DNA from: Sipunculus nudus
Lineage: Eukaryota > Annelida > Sipuncula > Golfingiida > Sipunculidae
DNA length: 64,000 bases
Direction of reading: 5' to 3'
Assembly (NCBI GenBank): GCA_026874595.1
Contig: CM049315.1
Location: 76,026,401-76,090,400 of the forward strand
Of this stretch, positions 22,676 through 35,700 are shown in pieces (the stretch's first letter is position 1; every line of letters starts with the position of its first letter). The notes beneath the pieces are model-generated. The model ran no database searches, was not told the origin of the DNA, and saw only the letters and a program-made list of their open reading frames with translations. Position numbers and translations under genes: made by a program.

Positions 22676-22921
22676 ATGATTGCCCAGCAAACGTTACTGC
22701 TGTTGTATGATTACTATTCCAGGATGTCGGCCAGGGGGATAAGGCAAAAGAGGACCCCAGCCCGCTATTCTGACCACGATGATTATCCCCCTAAACGGGC
22801 ACGTCGTGGTGCTACTTCTAGGAGGAAAGTTGCTTCGTCAGCGGTGACTGACGCTACACATCGCGGGAAACCACAAAGAAAAGACGCCGCCCCTACCCGT
22901 TCACAGTCTAATGAGGCATGA
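22676..22921 (+). CDS. Small basic ORF of unknown nature (82 codons)
   Basis: The encoded protein has a short hydrophobic start, then a strongly basic, Arg/Lys-rich body (RGIRQKRTPARY, PPKRARRGATSRRKVASS). Composition is unlike the AT-rich surroundings, which argues for a coding origin, perhaps the N-terminal basic region of a retroelement Gag or a nuclear protein exon. I see no domain. The start codon is arbitrary. Poly-G tracts (22549-22576) lie just upstream. Confidence 0.25.
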   Translation: MIAQQTLLLLYDYYSRMSARGIRQKRTPARYSDHDDYPPKRARRGATSRRKVASSAVTDATHRGKPQRKDAAPTRSQSNEA

Positions 22922-23687
22922 ACACAAATCATGGCTTCGGCAGCGTCGATTCAGAAATAAGTTGCTGATCACAATGACACCCCCCCCGCCCTTGCTAATA
23001 AGCGGGGGTATATTACCCTATCCCCCTAATATTGACGCCCCTGCTTAAATGTAATCAATTGAGAAAACCCAAAGATGCATTTGCCATTGTAATTAGGAGT
23101 GGACACGAGTTACAGTTACAGAAATCGGGTCTCATATGATATGTTTTGATGTTAAACAAAAAAATCTTAAAAACAATAAAATTATTCGTACACATGTGAC
23201 AAAACCAAATCAGATCAAGAAACCGATACACTTTCCAAACTAAATTGTAGTGAATAAAAATAATAGCGTATGAAGTGTCTATATATCATAGCTGAAGAGA
23301 TAAGGTAACGATTATGAAATGTAAGATAAAAATTTAAAAAAAAAATGAAAAATATAAAAAAATCATTCAGTTGTGACTAAAAGCCTTTCCAGTTTTGGGA
23401 CCTGTAACAAATCTCTGTCATCAAAATAATTAGATCTTAGTAAAACAATTAGAGATATCGTGACGCAGAAAAACTGTTTAAGGACGGAGGGGAAGACAAA
23501 CGGACAGATAGACGGACAGAGCTGATCTTGATATCCCCGCCTAACAAGAAGTGTGGTTAATTTACTCTGCCCTTTATCTTAATCACATATATAGATATAT
23601 TCGTGGTGATGTATCTGATTATATAACATATGCAATTGTATTTTATCAACGTATAACATATACTGTTACTTCTTTCCGAAGGACCAG

Positions 23688-23780
23688 AGTAAGAAGAGAA
23701 AAAATTATATAGGATGGTCGGATTATTTCATGGCTATAGCCTACCTGTCAGCGCAGAGAAGCAAAGATCCAGTAACACAG
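23688..23780 (+). CDS. DCTD: DCTD exon A (31 codons)
   Basis: Encodes [20 protein letters not shown], then [10 protein letters not shown], the conserved N-terminal helix of dCMP deaminases. Acceptor CCAG ends at 23687 (an alternative AAG six bases upstream would add two codons). Donor CACAG|GTGAGG follows 23780. The acceptor was chosen because the homologous exon of the second copy starts at the equivalent place and has the same 93-bp length. Confidence 0.9.
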
Positions 23781-26700
23781 GTGAGGAATTTCTCATAACA
23801 TTGCCATTAAAATCTTGAAATACATAGTTTGCTGAGTTAAAACGGAGTTTCCTCGCTCATATTAGGAGTTGTTAGAAAGTATCTAAAAATATCTAACGAT
23901 TGGTCTGGTGGTTTATGTCAAGTTTCAGCGTTCTTGTTATAGATATGTGGCGTTGAAGGATGTAAAGGCTCTCTGACAGCCAATGCGCTTGTCGTATCCT
24001 ATATAATGTCAGAGGACAGAATTCAACTGGCGTTGTGGACTTGTGGACTTTGCCTGCTGGTCAGACTGACACATTGTTCACTGTATGTTATCATTGTTAA
24101 TAACCCTTAATGGTACTTCTATAGAACGCGGGCTGTAGCCCAACGACCATAGGATATGCATGAAGTCATCCTGCTACTTGAATCTTAATTTTGACACTTA
24201 TTTTTTATCTGCCACTTTCACTCTCCTCCACTACATAAATCCTAAACATCACTACGTCCGTCCGTATACACTCATACTAGTCAAAGTCGTAACCTCGTTG
24301 AGACAGTGTGATCCTACAGTCGTTCTGAAGCCCGCTTTCTATAGTGGCTCCACCTGTATTGCATACATACCTGACCTCATTTTGACAGTTCCAGCATATT
24401 GGTCTAAGAGACTGACTTGAACTCTTTTTAAAAATCCTGCGATAGTGGCGCCTCATGTAACGCATTTGGGAACGATGAGCCTAGTTTTCTCCCAGTCTGA
24501 AGATGGCAGCACTTCCCGGAGCAACCTGAAAAAGGAACACCTCTCGCAGCAACTGATGTCAAAATTTTCTCTCTACAGAAAAAAAATATATCTTGGCATG
24601 ATTAAAAGCTAAATCCTACATTTTCAAAAAGGACAGGCCCTTTTATAAATTTAAGGTTGACACACCCCACTTCAGCCCGGCCTTGTCATATTATTTACAG
24701 TTCGGTGGACCCCACATAAATTGGCCAAATGCTCTATTTGTAGCGCCAGATCGGCCCTCTGACATCACGGCCAGAACCCTTACTGAGTAGTGTTTGAAAA
24801 ATTACATGAAATCATTCATGTTCTACCAGTATTCAATAAAATTTAAAATGAAAAATTGCCTAGACTCAAGTGAAAGAGGAATACATATATCCCCGCGTGC
24901 GTTTTAAATGAAGGATATTACCCGATAATGAACAACACTTGCAGTGCAAATAATTATATATATATAATAATATTTAATAGTGGTCCTTCGATCTGGCGAA
25001 TGTCGCGGTCATCGTCGCTGTCTAAAGGCTGGCGACATTGATCGATTTCAAATTGTCAGAATCGATTTTTTTATTCCTGTGCCTCAGATTGGAGGAGCAC
25101 AATCACCCCCTTATTATCATGTTATTTTTTGCGCCCCATGGCTAACAAACCATGTTTCCTGTGTTGATCTTTCTGGTGAATATTGCCGCCAATAAACTTT
25201 ACATGTCTGAATAAATGAGATGGAATGCGCTGCATCAAGCTGAATTATTTTAAAGTGAGGAAGAAAGTGTCTTCAAAACTTTTAAAGACGTGGTGCCGAT
25301 AAGTGTATCAACCCCCTAAAGTCTAATTAAAATCCTGCTTTCAGTTTAGCGTCATATCAACCCTCTGGCATAACGACCAGACCACTGGCGTGTCTTTTAC
25401 ATCTAAGTCTTAGGAACGCATTATAAGGCCTTATGAAGATGCAAATATTTTCGTCTTTACTGACATCGCTTCATGGCAGACAGGTACACTGTCAATCAAC
25501 AAAAACCAGACCAATCGTTAGCATTCTTGTGTACTTTCTAATAGTACCAAACATGAGCGAGAAAAGTTCAGTTTTAACCCAGCACATTGGTAAACCCCTC
25601 AGCATGTTTGTTTAATTTATGACCACATGAATACAAGCATGGCTCGCGCGGGTTACAGGACGCAGGCAGCTTGCAGGCGACACAGGAATTGTCCATGGAG
25701 ACGGTGTTTCGGTTTGGGTTGTGAGCTCACATGAATACTATTTATTTATTTATTTATTTATTACAACATCTTCTAGTGTAGCCTTTATAAGAATAAAATT
25801 CTGTTAACAGAAGGGCCCTGTAATACATAGATAAATCAAAATAAAATACAATATTCAGTAAGTCTATAAAACTAAAATGACATCATACAATCACAGAAAA
25901 TTAAGCGAAAACGCGGAGACGTAAACACAACTAAAGTGAAGTTCAAATATATGTGGTCGAGTTTCGTTATGAAAGTATGCAACAGAGTTGCTTAATACAT
26001 AAAACGTGGTTAAAATATAAATTAAGCACTATTGTGTACAATATAAATGAAATGTATAACTAATCTGTAGTAAACACAGATTAATTAGAAAGGAATTCGA
26101 GGAACAAGTCAGTCGTGTACTAAATATTGATTTCAGTAATTTGACATGTAAAGATAAATTGGTGTTTTCTTTGTCAAACGGCGACGTTGTCAAATTAACT
26201 GCAAAATTTGCATCTGAAGCATTTTTGTAACCGACTATGAAGTATCATGATGTATATTCAATGTATGTTAATATCATTCACAATCGGACCTTAATATTTA
26301 AGTTGTGTTATTTAATTGATATAACATGATGTATATTTATTTCATGTTAATCTCAATCACAACCGGACCTTAATATTCAATTTGTTTTAATTGTTTTCAA
26401 AGTATACTGCTCCATAAGCCTCAGAAGCTGGAATTGTTTCTATGTATGTTTAAAATGGAAAAACATGTACATGTTGCACTTCAATAATAAATTACTACTA
26501 CTACAACTATAAAAGTCTACATAAGATGCGCATAAGTACGGTAATGAAAACTTAGATGACGCTCAAATATTAGTATTATTTAGCTAAACAAGTAGAAAAT
26601 GAAAAGAAATTATTCTACCTTGATATTACATGCAAGGTTACATGAGCGCGCTAGCCTTTCAATGCTCCTTAGAATGTTGACATTTTTTAGTTTTTTTTTT

Positions 26701-29700
26701 CGGAAGGCTTTTCCATAGAAAACTGCCTGCATAAAAAAATGAGGTTTTTAGGATTTCTGTGCGTGGTTTCGGAAGATTCACATGGGAATTTACTGATTAA
26801 CGAGTGTTATATTGATGAACATCACATGTAAAAGTAAAATTTTTAATAAGATAAGAAGGGGCGAGTCCATTGATACATTTATATGTCATTGTCGATAAAA
26901 GATACATGTTTCGTTCAACTATTGTGTAAATTCATCATTCTTAGCATTATATTGAGAATATGGGCCGTTTACCTCAATATAAATGCAACCTGATGCAAGA
27001 CCACTGCGATACATTTCTCGATATTACTTGTATCACGACTCGAGTAGGCTTACCAGCCCAATTATCCGATTGCCTACTGAGTCGGGTTCTCACGGGTACT
27101 CCAAGATATGCGCGGTGCACGGTTGATGGAAAATGTAGTCACATGACGGCGTGGTCCCAAGAGCCTCACGGAGAGGTTCTTGACAAAATACCTCAGTGTT
27201 AACTTGCGCGAACGCTTTATTTTATCGCGCCATAGTGGAGATTGGATGTTTGTACGCGTTTTCCTATGAAATCCGAGGATTTGTCATCATCACAATCCAT
27301 TTACCGGCGAAGTTTTATACATACATTCACACCTTCAGGTTACAGGCCATGTTTCAATTGACCGACGTATTATAGTGTCAATAATTCCCACTGATGTATT
27401 GGGGTAGGCGATTATGGGACTTTCAGAAACAATCAGAATCGATTGCTGTCAAAAGAAATAAAAACAAAGTATAAGAAATTCTGTTTAAGAAATTGTCCAC
27501 GCTAACAGTCGTTCTGAAAATATATGTCGGTTCAAGATCCCACGTGCTGTGCTGTTCAAACCACAGGCACTCGTTTCCAGAATTTCCAATGGCCTAGAAA
27601 CCGTAAACATATTGAGTATGGGCTATATACCCATTATAAGAGAACAAGGTAATGAACTCCACCGCTACGCAGGCAAGACAACTTTTTTTTCACCAGTCCG
27701 AATTCCGGAGAATTATCCGCTTCACAAGCATGATCACGCGCCTTTTTGTTAAAAACATCTTTATTTACAAGATTAAACTTCCAAAAAATGAAAGTTCTCT
27801 ACACTAACCGCGTATTCCAGAACGTTTATTCTATCTGTGAAAAAAAAGCCATTTTACTACTGGATACGACAGCCTGTGGTTCAAATGGACCATTTCGTTC
27901 GGCTACAATATGGTTACGTGGTATCACATGAACTTTCAAGTCTCTAATGACGTTAGAATGATTGAAATTACATGAAATATAGTATAAAATGAATAAGAAA
28001 AAATGTATAAAAATTAAGTTAATTTGTAAATAATTTAAAAGGTGACTTGAAGAGTTCACGTTAATATTATACTTCAAATATAAAGTTTTATTATGACGCA
28101 TCAGGTATGCCTCTTTGAAAATTGAAAACTTTTATGGGCACATTAAGCTTTGTTCCACATCTAGTCTCGAAAGAACGAATGGGATAAGACGTTCGTTTTT
28201 AACTGAAAGCTGGGGATGACCGGGCCAGGTAACAGAAAGCGCGGGATTCATGTCCCTTGGTATGAGAGCGTGAGACGAGGGGTAAATGCACGAGCGAGTC
28301 TCACGCCTAATGCGTGAGACTTGGCATGTCTGGATAACATGATTCATTTTCTTTTCTGAGGAAGGAAACAAGTAAGGTGTCATAGCTGAGGCTTTTTCAG
28401 CTTTCAGGCAGGTCATCACTTAAAAGCATGCAGTGTTGTCCGTCTCTGTATACACGGACATCAAATGTCCCTAATTACGTTTTGGCGGCGGATCCAGGTG
28501 ATCCAATTTACATACTCCACTCGTTCTGCAACTGTTATACTGGTTTCCAATCCATTAACCCCCCCCCCCTACTATTTACATCAGTGCAAAACAAAAGTGC
28601 CAATTTCATTCACTCTATTGAAGACCAATTACTTTTTACCTTTTCAATCTGACAGCCGACCACATTTCGACCGGCCACATTCACTACCACACTAACTTTT
28701 TATATAATATTTTACTTAATATTTTGGAATTAAGTTATGAATGTGTATGGTCATTCTCTGACATAACACCAAGTACTTTTGATTTGATTTACAGGTTGGA
28801 GCTTGTATTGTGAATGAAAAGAATAAGATAGTGGGAACAGGTTACAATGGCATGCCAAGAGGGTGCCATGATGATTTGATGCCTTGGGGAAAAGGAAATA
28901 AAAAAGACAAAACACAGAACAAGCATCTTTATGGTAGGTAATGGTACACTGCAGACCATGTATCTATATTGTGGGTAATGACGGGCTGTACAGACCAAGT
29001 ATATATTTTGTAGGTAAATGCGGGCTATACAGACAAAGTATCTACATTGTAGGTAATGACGGGCTATACAGAACAAGTATCTGTATTGTAGGTTATGACG
29101 GGCTATACAGACAGGGTATCTATATTGTAGGTAATGACGGGCTATACAGACCAAGTATATATTTTGTAGGTAAATGCGGGCTATACAGACAAAGTATCTA
29201 TATTGTAGGTAATGACGGGCTATACAGAACAAGTATCTATATTGTAGGTTATGACGGGCTATACAGACCAAGTATCTATATTGTAGGTAAAGACGGGCTA
29301 TACAGACCAAGTATATATTTTGTAGGTAAATGCGGGCTATACAGACACAGTATCTATATTGTAGGTTATGATGGGCTATACAGACCAAGTATCTATATTG
29401 TAGGTAATGACCGGCTATACAGACCAAGTATCTATATTGTGGGTAATGACGGGCTATACAGACCAAGTATCTATATTGTGGGTAATGACGGGCCATACAG
29501 ACCAAGTATCTATATTGTGGGTAATGACGGGCTATACAGACCATGTATCTATATTGTGGGTAATGACGGGCTATACCGAACAAGTATCTATTTGTGGGTA
29601 ATGACGGGCTATACAGACCAAGTATCTATTTGTGGGTAATGACGGGCTATACAGAACAAGTATCTATATTGTGGGTAATGACGGGCTATATAGACCAAGT

Positions 29701-32700
29701 ATATATTTTGTAGGTAAATGCGGGCTATACAGACAAAGTATCTACATTGTAGGTAATGACGGACTATACAGACCAAGTATCTTTATTGTAGGTAATGACG
29801 GGCTATACAGACTATGTATCTATATTGTAGATAATGATAGACTACAGAACAAGTATCTATATCGTAGGTTATGACGGGCTATACAGACCAATTATCTATA
29901 TTATAGGTAATTACGGGCTAAAGAGACTTCGTATCTATATTGTAGGTAATGACGGGCTGTACAGACCAAGTATCTTTATTGTAGGTAATGACGGGCTATA
30001 CAGACCAAGTATCTATACTGTAGGTAATAACGGGCTATACAGACCAAGTATCTATATTGTAAATAATGACGGACTATACAGACCAAGTATCTTTATTGTA
30101 GGTAATGCCGGGCTATACAGACTATGTATCTATATTGTAGGTAATGACAGACTACAGAACAAGTATCTGCATTGTAGGTAATGACGGGCTATACAGACCA
30201 AGTATCTATATTGTAGGTAATGACGGGATACAGAACAAATATCTGTATTGTAGGTAATGACGGGCTATACAGACCAAGTATCTTTATTGTAGGTAATGAC
30301 GGGCTATACAGAACAAGTATCTATATTGTAGGTAATGACGGGCTATACAGAACAAGTATATATACTGTAGGTTATGACGGGCTAAACAGACCAAGTATCT
30401 ATAGTGTAGGTTAATGACTGGCTATACAGAACAAGTCTCTATATTGTACGTAATGACGGGCTGTACAGACCAAGTATCTATACTGTAGGTAATGACAGGC
30501 TATACAGAACAAGTATCTGTATTTTAGGTAATGACAGATAATACAGACCTACTATCTATATTGTAGGTAATGACTGGCTATACAGACAAAGTATCTATAT
30601 TGTAGGTAATGACTGGCTATACAGAACAAGTATCTATATTGTAGGTAATGACGGGCTATACAGACCAAGTATCTATATTGTAGGTTATGACGGGCTATAC
30701 TGACCTAGTATCTATAGTCTAGGTTATGACAGGCTATACAGAACAAGTCTCTATATTGTAAGTAATGACGGGCTATACAGAACAAGTATCTATATTGTAG
30801 GTAATATGGCGGGCTATACAGACCAAGTATCTATATTGTAGGTTATGACGGGCTATACAGACCAAGTATCTATAGTGTAGGTAATGACTGGCTATACAGA
30901 ACAAGTCTCTATATTGTAGGTAATGACGGGCGATACAGAACAAGTCTCTATATTGTAGGTAATGACTGGCTATACAGAACAAGGATCTATATTGTAGGTA
31001 ATGACGGGCGATACAGAACAAGTCTCTATATTGTAGGTAATGACGGGCGATACAGAACAAGTCTCTATATTGTAGGTAATGACTGGCTATACAGAACAAG
31101 GATCTATATTGTAGGTTATGACGGGCGATACAGAACAAGGATCTATATTGTAGGTAATGACTGGCTATACAGAACAAGGATCTATATTGTAGGTAATGAC
31201 TGGCTATACAGAACAAGTCTCTATATTGTAAGTTATGACTGGCTATACAGAACAAGTCTCTATATTGTAGGTAATGACGGGCGATACAGAACAAGTCTCT
31301 ATATTGTAGGTTAAGACTGGCTATACAGAACAAGTCTCTATATTGTAGGTAATGACGGGCGATACAGAAAAAGTCTCTATATTGTAGGTAATGACGGGCG
31401 ATACAGAACAAGTCTCTATATTGTAGGTAATGACGGGCGATACAGAACAAGGATCTATATTGTAGGTAATGACGGGCGATACAGAACAAGGATCTATATT
31501 GTAGGTAATGACTGGCTATGCAGAACAAGTCTCTATATTGTAGGTAATGACGGGCGATACAGAACAAGTCTCTATATTGTAGGTAATGACTGGCTATACA
31601 GAACAAGGATCTATATTGTAGGTAATGACGGGCGATACAGAACAAGTCTCTATATTGTAGGTAATGACGGGCGATACAGAACAAGGATCTATATTGTAGG
31701 TAATGACTGGCTATACAGAACAAGGATCTATATTGTAGGTAATGACGGGCGATACAGAACAAGGATCTATATTGTAGGTAATGACTGGCTATACAGAACA
31801 AGGATCTATATTGTAGGTAATGACGGGCGATACAGAACAAGGATCTATATTGTAGGTAATGACTGGCTATACAGAACAAGTCTCTATATTGTAGGTAATG
31901 ACTGGCTATACAGAACAAGTCTCTATATTGTAGGTTATGACTGGCTATACAGAACAAGTCTCTATATTGTAGGTAATGACGGGCGATACAGAACAAGTCT
32001 CTATATTGTAGGTAATGACGGGCGATACAGAACAAGGATCTATATTGTAGGTAATGACTGGCTATACAGAACAAGTCTCTATATTGTAGGTAATGACGGG
32101 CGATACAGAACAAGTCTCTATATTGTAGGTTGTGACTGGCTATTCAGAACAAGTCTCTATATTGTAGGTAATGAGGGGCGATACAGAACAAGTCTCTATA
32201 TTGTAGGTAATGACGGGCGATACAGAACAAGTCTCTATATTGTAGGTAATGACGGGCGATACAGAACAAGGATCTATATTGTAGGTAATGACGGGCGATA
32301 CAGAACAAGGATCTATATTGTAGGTAATGACGGGCGATACAGAACAAGGATCTATATTGTAGGTAATGACGGGCGATACAGAACAAGGATCTATATTGTA
32401 GGTAATGACTGGCTATACAGAACAAGGATCTATATTGTAGGTAATGACGGGCGATACAGAACAAGTCTCTATATTGTAGGTAATGACTGGCTATACAGAA
32501 CAAGTCTCTATATTGTAGGTAATGACTGGCTATACAGAACAAGTCTCTATATTGTAGGTTATGACTGGCTATTCAGAACAAGTCTCTATATTGTAGGTAA
32601 TGACGGGCGATACAGAACAAGTCTCTATATTGTAGGTAATGACGGGCGATACAGAACAAGGATCTATATTGTAGGTAATGACTGGCTATACAGAACAAGT

Positions 32701-35700
32701 CTCTATATTGTAGGTAATGACTGGCTATACAGAACAAGTCTCTATATTGTAGGTTATGACTGGCTATACAGAACAAGTCTCTATATTGTAGGTAATGACG
32801 GGCGATACAGAACAAGTCTCTATATTGTAGGTAATGACGGGCGATACAGAACAAGTCTCTATATTGTAGGTAATGACGGGCAATACAGAACAAGGATCTA
32901 TATTGTAGGTTATGACTGTCTATACAGACCAAGTATCTATAGTGTAGGTAATGACTGGCTATACAGACCAAGTATCTATATTGTAGGTAATGACTGGCTA
33001 TACAGAACAAGGATCTATATTGTAGGTAATGACTGGCTATACAGACCAAGTATCTATAGTGTAGGTAATGACTGGCTATACAGACCAAGTATCTATATTG
33101 TAGGTAATGACGGGCGATACAGAACAAGGATCTATATTGTAGGTAATGACTGGCTATACAGACCAAGTATCTATATTGTAGGTAATGACTGGCTATACAG
33201 AACAAGGATCTATATTGTAGGTAATGACGGGCGATACAGAACAAGGATCTATATTGTAGGTAATGACAGGCGATACAGAACAAGGATCTATATTGTAGGT
33301 AATGAATGGCTATACAGAACAAGGATCTATATTGTAGGTAATGACGGGCGATACAGAACAAGTCTCTATATTGTAGGTAATGACTGGCTATACAGAACAA
33401 GTCTCTATATTGTAGGTAATGACGGGCGATACAAAACAAGGATCTATATTGTAGGTAATGACTTGCTTTACAGAACAAGTCTCTATATTGTAGGTAATGA
33501 CTGGCTATACAGAACAAGTCTCTATATTGTAGGTTATGACTGGCTATACAGAACAAGTCTCTATATTGTAGGTAATGACGGGCGATACAGAACAAGTCTC
33601 TATATTGTAGGTAATGACGGGCGATACAGAACAAGTCTCTATATTGTAGGTAATGACGGGTGATACAGAACAAGGATCTATATTGTAGGTAATGACGGGC
33701 GATACAGAACAAGGATCTATATTGTAGGTAATGACGGGCGATACAGAACAAGGATCTATATTGTAGGTAATGACGGGCGATACAGAACAAGGATCTATAT
33801 TGTAGGTAATGACTGGCTATACAGAACAAGTCTCTATATTGTAGGTAATGACGGGCTATACAGAACAAGGATCTATATTGTAGGTAATGACTGGCTATAC
33901 AGAACAAGTCTCTATATTGTAGGTAATGACTGGCTATACAGAACAAGTCTCTATATTGTAGGTAATGACGGGCGATACAGAACAAGGATCTATATTGTAG
34001 GTAATGACGGGCGATACAGAACAAGGATCTATATTGTAGGTAATGACTGGCTATACAGAACAAGTCTCTATATTGTAGGTAATGACGGGCGATACAGAAC
34101 AAGGATCTATATTGTAGGTAATGACGGGCGATACAGAACAAGGATCTATATTGTAGGTAATGACGGGCGATACAGAACAAGGATCTATATTGTAGGTAAT
34201 GACTGGCTATACAGAACAAGTCTCTATATTGTAGGTAATGACGGGCGATACAGAACAAGGATCTATATTGTAGGTAATGACTGGCTATACAGAACAAGGA
34301 TCTATATTGTAGGTAATGACGGGTGATACAGAACAAGGATCTATATTGTAGGTAATGACTGGCTATACAGAACAAGTCTCTATATTGTAGGTAATGACGG
34401 GCGATACAGAACAAGGATCTATATTGTAGGTAATGACGGGCGATACAGAACAAGGATCTATATTGTAGGTAATGACTGGCTATACAGAACAAGTCTCTAT
34501 ATTGTAGGTAATGACGGGCGATACAGAACAAGGATCTATATTGTAGGTAATGACTGGCTATACAGAACAAGTCTCTATATTGTAGGTAATGACTGGCGAT
34601 ACAGAACAAGGATCTATATTGTAGGTAATGACGGGCGATACAGAACAAGGATCTATATTGTAGGTAATGACGGGCGATACAGAACAAGGATCTATATTGT
34701 AGGTAATGACTGGCTATACAGAACAAGTCTCTATATTGTAGGTAATGACGGGCGATACAGAACAAGGATCTATATTGTAGGTAATGACGGGCGATACAGA
34801 ACAAGTCTCTATATTGTAGGTAATGACTGGCTATACAGAACAAGTCTCTATATTGTAGGTAATGACGGGCGATACAGAAGAAGTCTCTATATTGTAGGTA
34901 ATGATTGGCTATACAGAACAAGTCTCTATATTGTAGGTAATGACGGGCGATACAGAACAAGTCTCTATATTGTAGGTAATGACAGGCGATACAGAACAAG
35001 TCTCTATATTGTAGGTAATGACTGGCTATACAGAACAAGTCTCTATATTGTAGGTAATGACGGGCGATACAGAACAAGTCTCTATATTGTAGGTTATGAC
35101 AGGCTATACAGAACAAGTCTCTATATTGTAGGTAATGACGGGCGATACAGAACAAGGATCTATATTGTAGGTAATGACGGGCTATACAGACCAAGTATCT
35201 ATAGTGTAGGTTATGACTGGCTATACAGAACAAGTCTCTATATTGTAGGTAATGACGGGCGATACAGAACAAGGATCTATATTGTAGGTAATGACAGGCG
35301 ATACAGAACAAGTCTCTATATTGTAGGTAATGACGGGCGATACAGAACAAGTCTCTATATTGTATGTAATGACTGGCTATACAGAACAAGTCTCTATATT
35401 GTAGGTAATGACGGGCGATACAGAACAAGGATCTATATTGTAGGTAATGACGGGCGATACAGAACAAGTCTCTATATTGTAGGTAATGACTGGCTATACA
35501 GAACAAGTCTCTATATTGTAGGTAATGACGGGCGATACAGAACAAGTCTCTATATTGTAGGTAATGACTGGCTATACAGAACAAGTCTCTATATTGTAGG
35601 TAATGACGGGCGATACAGAACAAGTCTCTATATTGTAGGTAATGACGGGCGATACAGAACAAGTCTCTATATTGTAGGTAATGACTGGCTATACAGAACA

